This document shows, one piece after another, positions 10,015-18,275 of a stretch of DNA of 64,000 bases. Below the pieces are notes generated by a model. The model did not search any database, was not told the origin of the DNA, and worked only from the letters and a program-made list of their open reading frames with translations. The first letter of the stretch is position 1. Each line of letters begins with the position of its first letter. The stretch is taken from the NCBI GenBank assembly GCA_030546905.1, contig JAUOPI010000013.1:1-64000 (forward strand), given 5' to 3'. This stretch comes from Granulosicoccaceae sp. 1_MG-2023 (GTDB lineage: Bacteria > Pseudomonadota > Gammaproteobacteria > Granulosicoccales > Granulosicoccaceae). Made by a program: the position numbers and the translations under genes.

Positions 10015-10476
10015 ATGGTGGCAGCGACCGACCGCTGGCTTCGCGTCCGGGTAATGGAAGAGGACGATCTGGAGCAGGTGATGCGCATCGAACAGGCCGG
10101 CTATGACTTTTGCTGGACTGAGCGGATCTTCCGTGATTGCCTGAAAGCCGGCTATTGTTGTCTGGTGCTGGCGGAAGACGATGAGGTGTTCGGCTATTGC
10201 GTGCTGATGGTCGGCCCTTACGAAGGCCATGTGCTGAATATTTGTCTGGACGAACGGGTTCAGGGGCAGGGCTGGGCCCGTCACCTGATGAATGAAATGA
10301 TCGATATCTGCCGCCGTACCGGGGCTTCGGATCTGTTTCTCGAAGTGCGCCCTTCCAACCCGGTGGCGCAGGGACTGTACCGCTCGCTGGGGTTTAATGA
10401 GGTCGGCTTGCGGCCCGGCTACTACAAGGCGAAAAACGGCCGCGAGGATGCCATCGTGATGGCCTTGCCGCTGTAA
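10015..10476 (+). CDS. rimI: Ribosomal protein bS18 alanine N-acetyltransferase
   Basis: This 153-residue GNAT enzyme acetylates the N-terminal alanine of ribosomal protein S18. The acetyl-CoA site is the Q/R-x-x-G-x-A/G loop RVQGQGWARHL near residues 82-92. The C-terminal NPVAQGLYRSLGF and GYYKAKNGREDAIVM are characteristic of RimI. It starts 2 bp after the UDG-like gene and ends at an intrinsic terminator. Confidence 0.93.
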   Translation: MVAATDRWLRVRVMEEDDLEQVMRIEQAGYDFCWTERIFRDCLKAGYCCLVLAEDDEVFGYCVLMVGPYEGHVLNICLDERVQGQGWARHLMNEMIDICRRTGASDLFLEVRPSNPVAQGLYRSLGFNEVGLRPGYYKAKNGREDAIVMALPL

Positions 10477-10503
10477 GTCCCGTGCCGGCTTTTGTGGCGC
10501 GAC

Positions 10504-10528
10504 AAGCCCTGCCATGCGGGGCTTTTTT
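10504..10528 (+). terminator. Intrinsic terminator after rimI
   Basis: AAGCCC at 10504-10509 pairs with GGGCTT at 10519-10524, followed by a T run to about 10528. Confidence 0.82.
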
Positions 10529-10539
10529 GTGTGCGCGGG

Positions 10540-10761
10540 ATCTGTTTGTTACGGGCAAAAAAAACCGCAAATCCCGACCCCCCCGGTATTTGCGGCAATT
10601 GGCTTCAACAAAGTGGAAACGCATTGCGCCGAGTTGACGATAGAACGCGATGTTCGCGTCAGATCGCCGCTAATCGGCAACATGGGGATATTCAATCACA
10701 TTGATTAATCAGAAACAATGATTAATTGTGGTACGAAATGGCGTAAGTCCATTTCTTTTTT
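10540..10761 (+). ncRNA. Candidate small structured RNA with its own terminator
   Basis: This gap between convergent genes holds a second perfect intrinsic terminator (GAAATGG 10735-10741 with CCATTTC 10749-10755, then six T), more than 200 bp past the rimI terminator. Upstream of it are an eight-base-pair inverted repeat (10565-10572 with 10588-10595) and small stem-loops at 10646-10658 and 10666-10678. An A/T-rich stretch with two near-repeats of GATTAAT lies at 10700-10730. No convincing ORF is present. A separate terminator implies a separate transcript. The 5' end is unknown and no strong promoter was recognised, so the start given is only an outer limit. Confidence 0.5.
10735..10761 (+). 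terminator. Orphan intrinsic terminator
   Basis: This is a seven-base-pair stem with a seven-base loop and six T residues, not associated with any protein gene on the plus strand. It marks the 3' end of the candidate small RNA. Confidence 0.8.
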
Positions 10762-10845
10762 GCGCGCACGAACATGACGCAGGCGTCCCCGCTGTGGGGA
10801 AGGCCGGTGCCGGCGTCGTGTAAAGGAAAAGGGAGGGGCTGAAAC

Positions 10846-10883
10846 GAAAACAGCCATCGCCCGGCAGGCAGGCGGGCGATGGC
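10846..10883 (-). terminator. Terminator of the beta-helix gene
   Basis: A perfect eleven-base-pair inverted repeat (10853-10863 with 10873-10883) is followed on the minus strand by a T-rich run. It lies 27 bp after the stop of the minus-strand gene. Confidence 0.8.
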
Positions 10884-10909
10884 GTTGGGCAGGGCTTGCG
10901 AGCGTGCGC

Positions 10910-11683
10910 TTAGTAGTAGACGCCGGCCTGGATGATGGTGCCGGCCGGGATCACCATGCCGTCCTGGATAGTCGCGCCGCGGCGGATGATGACATCGCGG
11001 CCGATGGTGACCTGATTGCCGATCACCACATCACGGGCGATGCGGGTGTTGTAGCCGACGTTCACGTTGTAGCCCAGTTCGGTGTACTGACCGATACTCA
11101 CTTGCGCTGCGATCACGCTGTGGCTGCCGATTTCCACGCCGCTGCCGATCAGCACATTATCGCCGAGTCGTACATCGGTATTGACGATGGCCAGTGAGCG
11201 CACGTTTGTCTCGCTGCCGACGTTGGCTTCATTGCCGACCACGCTGAATCCGGCGATCACGCTGTCGGTATTGACGAAGGCATTGACTCCGACCACGGAG
11301 GACTGTCCGACACGGCTGCGGTCGCCGACATAGGCGTCGGTTTCCATCCGCGCGCTGCGCCCCAGTCGTGCGTTATCGCGCAGGATTGCGTGCGGACCGA
11401 CATAAGCGTAAGCGCCCACGTCGGCGCCCTGATTGGCCTGACCCATTTCGAGTCTGGCGCCACGGCGGATCACCACGTCTTCGCCGATATTGCTGTAGTA
11501 GGTCACGCTGGCGTCGGCGGCCACACGGGTGCCGGCACCGATGCGTGAGGTGCAATCGACGCTGGCATTGCGGTTAACGCGGGCGCTTTCGTCAATCATC
11601 ACATCACAGATTTCGGCCTGTGCCGGTAGGGCTGCTGCGCCGAGCAGGGTGGCCGTTATCAGGCCGGAAAGTTTCAGATTCAT
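10910..11683 (-). CDS. Exported left-handed beta-helix (hexapeptide-repeat) protein
   Basis: This 257-residue protein has a clear signal peptide (about 1-23, ending AQA). The mature part is almost entirely hexapeptide repeats of the [LIV]-G-x4 kind, such as IGAGTRV, IGEDVVI, LGDNVLI, IGSHSVI and IGRDVII, which form a left-handed beta-helix. Such repeats are usual in cytoplasmic acyltransferases (LpxA, GlmU) and gamma-carbonic anhydrases, but an exported protein made only of the helix is not. No flanking catalytic domain is present, and a trio of carbonic anhydrase histidines was not found. It is monocistronic with its own terminator. The function is unknown; a structural or surface role is possible. 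Confidence 0.8.
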   Translation of the reverse strand: MNLKLSGLITATLLGAAALPAQAEICDVMIDESARVNRNASVDCTSRIGAGTRVAADASVTYYSNIGEDVVIRRGARLEMGQANQGADVGAYAYVGPHAILRDNARLGRSARMETDAYVGDRSRVGQSSVVGVNAFVNTDSVIAGFSVVGNEANVGSETNVRSLAIVNTDVRLGDNVLIGSGVEIGSHSVIAAQVSIGQYTELGYNVNVGYNTRIARDVVIGNQVTIGRDVIIRRGATIQDGMVIPAGTIIQAGVYY

Positions 11684-11954
11684 GCTGTATTCCTCCGTAA
11701 GTCAGCGTGGCAGTGTAAAGTTGCGTCAATTAAATGGCGTTAACTGTGTCGCACAAACCACGAAAATGTGTGACGCGGACAGATTGCTATGTCAGCTGCC
11801 ACAGGAGAAAAGCAGTTCCATTTGTACGCCCGAGTCGTTATAAGTACCGCCTTGATATTCTCACCTGTGCCCGCGGTCGCCTGTGCGCAACGCCGCGCGG
11901 GGGAGTGCTATAACGTGGCAGCGTTCGCTGCCACCGTCGTTGACAGGTTTTCCC

Positions 11955-12839
11955 ATGCCCATATCGCAAGCCACCAGAGCTGATTTACTGCTGGTGTTAG
12001 TGACCCTTATCGCCGCCGCCGGCTGGTTATTCTCACGCGAGTCCCTGCTCGGGATGCCGCCGATGCTGTTTATGGCCGCGCGTTTTCTGATCGCCGCCGC
12101 GCTCTTGCTCTATCTGGGGCGTGCCGCGCTGGCGCAGCTGTTTGAGCCGGGCCGGCTGTTGCGGGTGCTGGCCCTCGGGGTTGTGATGGCCCTGGCGCTG
12201 CTGAGTTGGATTCTCGGACTGAACAGCGGCACGCCGCTGGGGGAAGGGGCGTTTATTACCAGCATGGGGGTGATACTGGTCCCGCTGATGAGTTGGTTGG
12301 TGTTGCGCGAACGGGCTGTGCCGGCGGTCTGGTTTTCCATGCCGGTGGCGGCGCTGGGGCTGGGCTTTCTGTCACTGCAGCACGGTTTTTCCATTCATCC
12401 GGGGCAGGGCTGGTTTTTCAGTTCGGCGGTGCTGTTTTCCCTGCACTACACCCTGATCGGGCGTTTTGCCAGCCGGATACCGACACTGATTCTGACTGCC
12501 AGTCAGTTGCTGATGGTCGGTCTGGTCAGTCTGCTGGCTTCGCTGTTGTTCGAAACCTGGCCGCACAGCCTGCATGGCGTCACACTGGGCTGGTTGCTGG
12601 CCAGTGCGCTGTTGGCCACCAGCTTGCGCTTTTCCTTACAGACCCGCGCGCAGGGCATGGCCGATCCCTCGCATGTGGCGGTGATTATGGTGCTCGAACC
12701 GGTGTGGGTGGCGATTGTCGGCTGGCTTTGGTATGGCGAGGTGATGTCGCTGCAGCAGCTGACCGGCTGCGGGCTGATTCTGGTGGCGATGCTGATCGCC
12801 CGTTGGCAGGGTATCCGCGGTTTGTTTTTCCGCGCCTGA
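11955..12839 (+). CDS. EamA/DMT-family membrane permease
   Basis: This 294-residue inner-membrane protein has about ten hydrophobic helices arranged as two EamA repeats (about 8-140 and 150-285), typical of the drug/metabolite transporter superfamily. The N-terminal repeat contains FSRESLLGMPPMLFMAARF and the second ends with the usual LEPVW...GEVMSLQQLTGCGLIL pattern. ATG 11955 is preferred to an upstream in-frame ATG at 11883, whose extra residues are not hydrophobic. The substrate cannot be inferred. Confidence 0.85.
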   Translation: MPISQATRADLLLVLVTLIAAAGWLFSRESLLGMPPMLFMAARFLIAAALLLYLGRAALAQLFEPGRLLRVLALGVVMALALLSWILGLNSGTPLGEGAFITSMGVILVPLMSWLVLRERAVPAVWFSMPVAALGLGFLSLQHGFSIHPGQGWFFSSAVLFSLHYTLIGRFASRIPTLILTASQLLMVGLVSLLASLLFETWPHSLHGVTLGWLLASALLATSLRFSLQTRAQGMADPSHVAVIMVLEPVWVAIVGWLWYGEVMSLQQLTGCGLILVAMLIARWQGIRGLFFRA

Positions 12840-12856
12840 TGCTTTTCAGCAGACAT

Positions 12857-12888
12857 AAAAAAGGGCGCCGTTGACGGCGCCCTTTTTA
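12857..12888. terminator. Bidirectional terminator between the EamA gene and aceA
   Basis: GGGCGCCG (12863-12870) pairs with CGGCGCCC (12875-12882) around a TTGA loop. An A run before and a T run after let it serve both convergent genes. Confidence 0.9.
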
Positions 12889-12908
12889 CAGACAAGGTCT
12901 GAATCAGC

Positions 12909-14504
12909 TTAGAACTGGTTCATGGTGTTGTCTTTACCGGACGCTTTAAGTGCCGCATCACCGGAGAAGTACTCTTTGTGATCGTCACCGATATCAGAAC
13001 CGGCCATGTTTTGGTGCTTAACGCAAGCGATACCCTGACGGATTTCCTGACGTTGTACGCCGGCCACATAACCGAGCATACCGGCTTCACCGAAGTACTC
13101 TTTAGCCAGGTTGTCAGTAGACAGCGCGGCAGTGTGGTAAGTCGGCAGCGTGATCAGGTGGTGGAAGATACCGGCTTCACGTGAAGCGTCAGCCTGGAAG
13201 CTCTGGATCCGGCGATCGGCTTCCTGAGCCAGCTCGGAGTCGTCGTATTCCACGCTCATCAGGTTGTCACGGTTGTAAGCGGAAACGTCTTTACCGGCTT
13301 CTGACCATGCATCGAAGACCTGCTGACGGAAGTTCAGTGTCCAGTTGAATGACGGGCTGTTGTTGTATACCAGCTTGGCATTCGGGATAACTTCGCGGAT
13401 GCGGCTGACCATGCCACCGATCTGACCGATGTGCGGTTTTTCAGTTTCGATCCACAGCAGGTCAGCACCGTTTTGCAGGGCAGTGATGCAGTCGAGTACG
13501 CAGCGGTCTTCACCTGTGCCCGGTTTGAACTGGAACAGGCCGGAAGGCAGGCGTTTGGGTTTCAGCAGTTTGCCGTTGGCTTTAACGACCACGTCACCGT
13601 TGTCGATGTCGTCAGCGCCTTCAACCACGTCGCCGTCGAGGAATGCATTGTACAGGTCGCCCAGATCGCCCGGTTCGTTGGTGACCGCGATCTGTTTGGT
13701 CAGGCCTGCGCCCAGTGAGTCGGTACGGGCAACGATCACACCGTCATCAACGCCCAGTTCGAGGAAGGCGTAACGTACGGCGCGGACTTTGGCCAGGAAG
13801 TCAGCGTGCGGTACAGTCACTTTACCGTCCTGGTGACCGCATTGCTTCTCGTCAGAAACCTGGTTTTCGATCTGGATGCAGCAGGCACCGGCTTCGATCA
13901 TCTGCTTGGCCAGCAGGTAAGTGGCTTCTTCGTTACCGAAACCGGCGTCGATGTCAGCGATGATCGGTACAATGTGGGTCTGGAAGTTATCGAGTTTGTT
14001 CTGGATCTCGGCTTCTTTAGCGTTGTCGCCGGCTTCACGGGCTGCGTCGAGCTCGCGGAACAGACCGCCCATTTCGCGTGCATCAGCCTGACGCAGGAAG
14101 GTGTAGAGCTCTTCGATCAGAGAAGAAACCGAGGTTTTCTCGTGCATGGACTGATCGGGCAGCGGACCGAATTCAGAACGCAGAGCCGCAACCATCCAGC
14201 CTGACAGGTAGAGGTATTTGCGGTCGGTGCTGTTGAAGTGTTTCTTGATGGAAATCATCTTCTGCTGACCGATAAAACCGTGCCAGCAACCCAGGGACTG
14301 CGTGTATTGAGAGCTGTCGGCGTCGTAGCGGGCCATGTCTTCACGCATGATTTTGGCCGTGTAGCGGGCGATATCCAGACCGGTTTTGAAGCGGTTCTGC
14401 ATACGCATGCGGGCTGCGTATTCCGGGTTGATAGCGTCCCATGCGGCACCGTGCTTTTCACGGAGAGTCGCGACTGCGTCTATATCTTTTTTATAGTCAG
14501 ACAT
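12909..14504 (-). CDS. aceA: Isocitrate lyase, long form
   Basis: This 531-residue glyoxylate-shunt enzyme splits isocitrate into succinate and glyoxylate. The catalytic loop K220-Q221-C222-G223-H224 is present, with the substrate loop IENQVSDEK just before it. The length matches the Pseudomonas-type long isocitrate lyase rather than the 434-residue E. coli form. A LysR-type gene is transcribed divergently 150 bp away and is a likely regulator. Malate synthase is not in the window. Confidence 0.96.
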   Translation of the reverse strand: MSDYKKDIDAVATLREKHGAAWDAINPEYAARMRMQNRFKTGLDIARYTAKIMREDMARYDADSSQYTQSLGCWHGFIGQQKMISIKKHFNSTDRKYLYLSGWMVAALRSEFGPLPDQSMHEKTSVSSLIEELYTFLRQADAREMGGLFRELDAAREAGDNAKEAEIQNKLDNFQTHIVPIIADIDAGFGNEEATYLLAKQMIEAGACCIQIENQVSDEKQCGHQDGKVTVPHADFLAKVRAVRYAFLELGVDDGVIVARTDSLGAGLTKQIAVTNEPGDLGDLYNAFLDGDVVEGADDIDNGDVVVKANGKLLKPKRLPSGLFQFKPGTGEDRCVLDCITALQNGADLLWIETEKPHIGQIGGMVSRIREVIPNAKLVYNNSPSFNWTLNFRQQVFDAWSEAGKDVSAYNRDNLMSVEYDDSELAQEADRRIQSFQADASREAGIFHHLITLPTYHTAALSTDNLAKEYFGEAGMLGYVAGVQRQEIRQGIACVKHQNMAGSDIGDDHKEYFSGDAALKASGKDNTMNQF

Positions 14505-14584
14505 AATTTGCGTCCTGTGGTTGTCAAAGCAACTGCTTTTCGTTTGAGGGTGGCCGCATTCTATGGAAGCCCGGCGTATAATAG

Positions 14585-14620
14585 AAATAAATAGCCGTTA
14601 TTTTTGCCATTCATGGAATG
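14585..14620. promoter_or_regulatory. Candidate operator in the aceA/lysR divergent gap
   Basis: Two dyads lie in the 150-bp divergent gap. AAATAA-N7-TTATTT is at 14585-14603, and CATTC-ATG-GAATG (perfect) is at 14608-14620. Position and symmetry fit a LysR-type box acting on one or both promoters. Confidence 0.5.
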
Positions 14621-14654
14621 AATTAAAGGCCTAAGTGATTGAAAAAGGTGATAT

Positions 14655-15611
14655 TTGAATATGACACTGGATCATGTCGACCTGAATCTGCTGGTGTATT
14701 TAGACGTGCTTCTCAGAGAGCGGAATGTGACCCGCGCGGCAGCGTCGCTGGGCATCTCGCAGCCGGCGCTGAGCAACAGTCTCAAACGTCTGCGTGAGAC
14801 CTTCGGCGACCCCTTGCTGGTGCGCACCAGTGAGGGCATGACGCCCACCGAGCGGGCGCTGGAGCTGCAACCGGTTATCCATCAGGTGCTGGCCACCATT
14901 CAGAAAGTGGTTGAGCCGGCCAGTACCTTTGACGCGGCCTCGTCCACCCGGGTGTTCCGCATCCTGACCAGTGATTACGGTGAGGCGACGCTGATCCCGC
15001 TGGTACTCAAGCGTCTCGGCGAGCAGGCACCCAATGTGGTGCTGGATATACTCACGCCCAGTGATATGAGTTTCAGCGAGGTCGAGCAGGGCCATGTGGA
15101 TCTGGTTTTAAACCGCTTCGATACCATGCCTCAGGCATTTCATCAGACCACCTTATGGCGCGACAGTTTTTCCTGTTTGTTCAGCGCGGACAATCCGCTG
15201 CGGGACAAATACTCGCTGGAGGGTTATCTGGAGGCGAGCCACGTCTGGGTTAACAAAACCGGCATGGGCGCCGGTGTCGGGCTGTCACCCAAAGACACCA
15301 ACCGCCTCGGCTGGGTCGATGAGGCCCTGCGGCGCATCGGCGAACAGCGCAAGATCGCGGTTTTTACGCGGCATTATCAGTCGGCGATCCAGATGGCCGG
15401 CGAAAAACGTCTGGTGGCAACCCTGCCGACGCGGGCAACCGGCCTGCAGGCCGCTAACCGGTCGGTGGTGATCCGCGAACCGCCGTTTGAAATCCCGGCA
15501 TTTGAGTTCAAGATGGCCTGGAGTCCCCTGTTGCAGCACAATCCCGCGCACCAGTGGCTGCGGCGTTTGGTCAGTGATGCGGCGGCGCAAACCGCTGCCG
15601 AATCGGAGTGA
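14655..15611 (+). CDS. LysR-family transcriptional regulator, probably controlling aceA
   Basis: This 316-318-residue LTTR has a winged helix-turn-helix at about residues 10-65 (NVTRAAASLGISQPALSNSLKRLR) and a periplasmic-binding-like effector domain (about 95-300). Two starts are possible: TTG 14655, with an AGG six bases upstream, and ATG 14661, with looser spacing. The annotation keeps the longer form. LTTRs commonly regulate the divergent neighbour, so aceA is the natural target. The ligand is unknown; a C2 or TCA-cycle metabolite is a guess. Confidence 0.9.
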   Translation: MNMTLDHVDLNLLVYLDVLLRERNVTRAAASLGISQPALSNSLKRLRETFGDPLLVRTSEGMTPTERALELQPVIHQVLATIQKVVEPASTFDAASSTRVFRILTSDYGEATLIPLVLKRLGEQAPNVVLDILTPSDMSFSEVEQGHVDLVLNRFDTMPQAFHQTTLWRDSFSCLFSADNPLRDKYSLEGYLEASHVWVNKTGMGAGVGLSPKDTNRLGWVDEALRRIGEQRKIAVFTRHYQSAIQMAGEKRLVATLPTRATGLQAANRSVVIREPPFEIPAFEFKMAWSPLLQHNPAHQWLRRLVSDAAAQTAAESE

Positions 15612-15719
15612 GCAGCCTGCGCTGACCGGATTCTTTCCTGAGTCCGGCCGGTTATTTAGCTGGCTTTGGTGGCGGGCGGGGCGCACACTGAGTGGTCTCC
15701 TGCCTGATGCCTTTCTACG

Positions 15720-16391
15720 ATGCTGGCCACCGATCTGTCCGCCGGTGCTTTTCCGACCGAATCCCATCTTGACGCGCTGAGCGCAGCCTTGCGCCTGCGC
15801 GGCTACGCGGTCCTCGACAATATGCTGCCGCCGGCGTTGGTCGATGCGCTGCTGGCCGACGCACGGGGCGGGCAGGCTGATTTCCGTCCTGCGGCAACCG
15901 GTCGCCGGGCGCGCAGGCGCAGTAATCCGTTTGTACGCCGTGATGCGATTGCCTGGCTGGAGCCGCAGGCTTCGGCGGCGCAGGCTGCCTATCTGGCGCT
16001 GATGGCGGCGTTGCGCAGTGGCCTGAACCGGCGTCTGCTGCTGGGTCTGTTCAGCTATGAAGCGCAGTTTTCGCACTATCCCGACGGGGCTTTTTATCGC
16101 AAGCATTACGATGCATTCCGCGGCGAGCGCAACCGCGTGCTGTCCACGGTGTTGTACCTGAATCCGGCCTGGCAGAGCGATGACGCCGGTCAGCTGCGTG
16201 TGTTTGATCCGGCCGATGACACGCTGGAGCTGTGTTGTCTGTTGCCGCACTACGGGCGTCTGGTGGTGTTCCTCAGCGAGGAATTTGCCCACGAAGTCCT
16301 GCCGACAAGGCGTTCGCGTTACAGCATTGCCGGCTGGTTCCGGCTCAACAGCGGCGCGCTGGCTGCCGTGCCTTTGTCAGTGCCGCTGTAA
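15720..16391 (+). CDS. 2-oxoglutarate/Fe(II)-dependent oxygenase (SM-20/PiuC-like)
   Basis: This 223-residue protein has the prolyl 4-hydroxylase-type double-stranded beta-helix. Iron ligands are H129 and D131 (KHYDAF) and H191 (EFAHEVLP), and the 2-oxoglutarate arginine is R200. The HYPDGAFYRKHYDAF block followed by RVLSTVLYLN is typical of SM-20-like hydroxylases. All catalytic residues are present, so it should be active; the substrate is unknown. It lies 108 bp after the LysR gene and 98 bp before prfC, with no clear operon partner. Confidence 0.85.
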   Translation: MLATDLSAGAFPTESHLDALSAALRLRGYAVLDNMLPPALVDALLADARGGQADFRPAATGRRARRRSNPFVRRDAIAWLEPQASAAQAAYLALMAALRSGLNRRLLLGLFSYEAQFSHYPDGAFYRKHYDAFRGERNRVLSTVLYLNPAWQSDDAGQLRVFDPADDTLELCCLLPHYGRLVVFLSEEFAHEVLPTRRSRYSIAGWFRLNSGALAAVPLSVPL

Positions 16392-16489
16392 GCACCATTG
16401 TCAGTCGCGCAGTGCAGGGCCCGCAGCGCACCGTGGCCCGCGCGGCTGTGCTAAAATTGCCGGCTTTGCCATGACCCAAGCCTGATTCC

Positions 16490-18091
16490 ATGTCTGATAC
16501 AGCTCAAGGCCCGTTGGATGAAGTCCAGCGCCGGCGCACCTTCGCCATTATTTCTCACCCGGATGCGGGTAAAACCACGCTGACCGAAAAGTTGCTGCTG
16601 TTCGGGGGCGCGATCCAGCTGGCCGGTACCGTCAAGGGGCGCAAGGCGGCGCGGCACGCCACCTCGGACTGGATGGCCATGGAGCAGGAACGCGGCATCT
16701 CGGTCACGTCCTCGGTGATGCAGTTCCCTTACAAGGACCGTATCGTGAACCTGCTCGACACCCCCGGACACGAAGACTTCTCGGAAGATACCTACCGGAC
16801 TCTGACCGCCGTGGATTCGGCGCTGATGGTGATCGACGTGGCCAAGGGTGTGGAGCCGCGCACGGAAAAACTCATGGAGGTCTGCCGGATGCGTACCACG
16901 CCGGTGATGACCTTTATCAACAAGCTGGACCGCGAAGGACGGGATCCGATTGAGCTGATGGATGAGGTCGAGCGCATGCTTGATATCCGTTGCGCACCGG
17001 TGACCTGGCCGATCGGTATGGGCAAGGGCTTTAAAGGCGTTTACCACCTGTACCGCGATACGGTGCATTTTTACTCACCGACCCACGGCGGCAAAATTCA
17101 GCAGGGTGAGGTGGTCGAAGGTATCGACAATCCCAAGCTCGATGAGATCCTCGGTGCACAGGCGGCCGATCTTCGTGAAGAGCTTGAGTTGGTACAGGGC
17201 GCCAGCAACGAGTTTGACAAGCAAGCCTATCTGGCCGGTGAGCTGACGCCGGTGTTTTTCGGCTCGGCGATTAATAACTTCGGCGTTGCCGAGTTGCTTG
17301 ATGATTTTGTCGAAAACGCCCCGGCACCGCAGCCGCGTGCGACCACCACCCGTGAGGTGGAACCGGACGAAGCGGCCTTCAGCGGGTTTGTATTTAAGAT
17401 TCAGGCCAATATGGACCCGCAGCACCGCGACCGCATTGCCTTCCTGCGGATTTGCTCCGGGCACTATGAAAAGGGCATGAAAGCTCGTCATGTGCGTATC
17501 GGTAAGGATGTGAAGTTCAGCGATGCGGTGACCTTTCTCGCCTCCGACCGCGGCCATGTGGACAAGGCCTATGCCGGCGATATTATCGGTTTACACAACC
17601 ATGGCACCATCCGTATCGGCGACACCTTCACCGCCAAAGAGCCGTTGATTTTCACCGGCATTCCCAACTTTGCCCCGGAACTGTTCCGGCGTGCGGTGCT
17701 GAAAGATCCGCTCAAGATGAAACAGCTGCAAAAAGGTCTGATGCAGCTTTGTGAAGAGGGCGCCACGCAGTTGTTCCGTCCGCAGACCAGCAATGATCTG
17801 ATTCTCGGCGCGGTCGGTGTGCTGCAGTTTGAAGTGGTTGCCCAGCGTCTCAAGGATGAATACAACGTGGAGTGCCAGTTCGAAGTCTCCAATACACAGC
17901 AGGCCCGTTGGGTTTATTGTGAGGACGAGAAAATGCTGCGTGATTTCCGCAACAAGCTGGCGCCGAATCTGGCGCTCGATCATGCCGACGAACTGGTCTA
18001 TCTGGCGCCGACCCGGGTGAATCTGCAGATGACGCAGGAACGCTGGCCGGATGTGGAATTCCGCGCCACCCGCGAGCAAGTGTTCAACTAA
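16490..18091 (+). CDS. prfC: Peptide chain release factor 3
   Basis: This 533-residue translational GTPase removes RF1 and RF2 from the ribosome after peptide release. GTPase motifs are [10 protein letters not shown] (P-loop), DTPGHEDF (G3) and NKLDREGRD (G4), followed by the EF-Tu-like domain II and the RF3-type C-terminal domain. Length agrees with E. coli (529 residues). It is monocistronic and ends in a strong terminator. Confidence 0.97.
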   Translation: MSDTAQGPLDEVQRRRTFAIISHPDAGKTTLTEKLLLFGGAIQLAGTVKGRKAARHATSDWMAMEQERGISVTSSVMQFPYKDRIVNLLDTPGHEDFSEDTYRTLTAVDSALMVIDVAKGVEPRTEKLMEVCRMRTTPVMTFINKLDREGRDPIELMDEVERMLDIRCAPVTWPIGMGKGFKGVYHLYRDTVHFYSPTHGGKIQQGEVVEGIDNPKLDEILGAQAADLREELELVQGASNEFDKQAYLAGELTPVFFGSAINNFGVAELLDDFVENAPAPQPRATTTREVEPDEAAFSGFVFKIQANMDPQHRDRIAFLRICSGHYEKGMKARHVRIGKDVKFSDAVTFLASDRGHVDKAYAGDIIGLHNHGTIRIGDTFTAKEPLIFTGIPNFAPELFRRAVLKDPLKMKQLQKGLMQLCEEGATQLFRPQTSNDLILGAVGVLQFEVVAQRLKDEYNVECQFEVSNTQQARWVYCEDEKMLRDFRNKLAPNLALDHADELVYLAPTRVNLQMTQERWPDVEFRATREQVFN

Positions 18092-18099
18092 GCCTCCCG

Positions 18100-18134
18100 C
18101 GACGCCGGCGGGCTCTGCCGCCGGTGTCGTCTTT
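18100..18134 (+). terminator. Intrinsic terminator after prfC
   Basis: A twelve-base-pair GC-rich stem (18100-18111 with 18118-18129, one G-U pair) is followed by TCTTTT. Confidence 0.85.
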
Positions 18135-18275
18135 TCTCCCCGCGCTGCGCGTTTCGCCGGCCTCCCGCCGGCTTATCCGGCAGCCGCTTCAAACCCGCTA
18201 TTTTAACGCTGTTGCAGTCGATGGAACGGCTTTTGCTCAGGTGACCTTGTTTGTTCGTTATCTGAAGGCCCGAAT

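Noticed and set aside
10492-10708. Two overlapping small plus-strand ORFs of 64-70 codons after rimI
   Set aside because: They span the rimI terminator and the hairpin region, lack ribosome binding sites and any family pattern; the interval reads better as a structured RNA.
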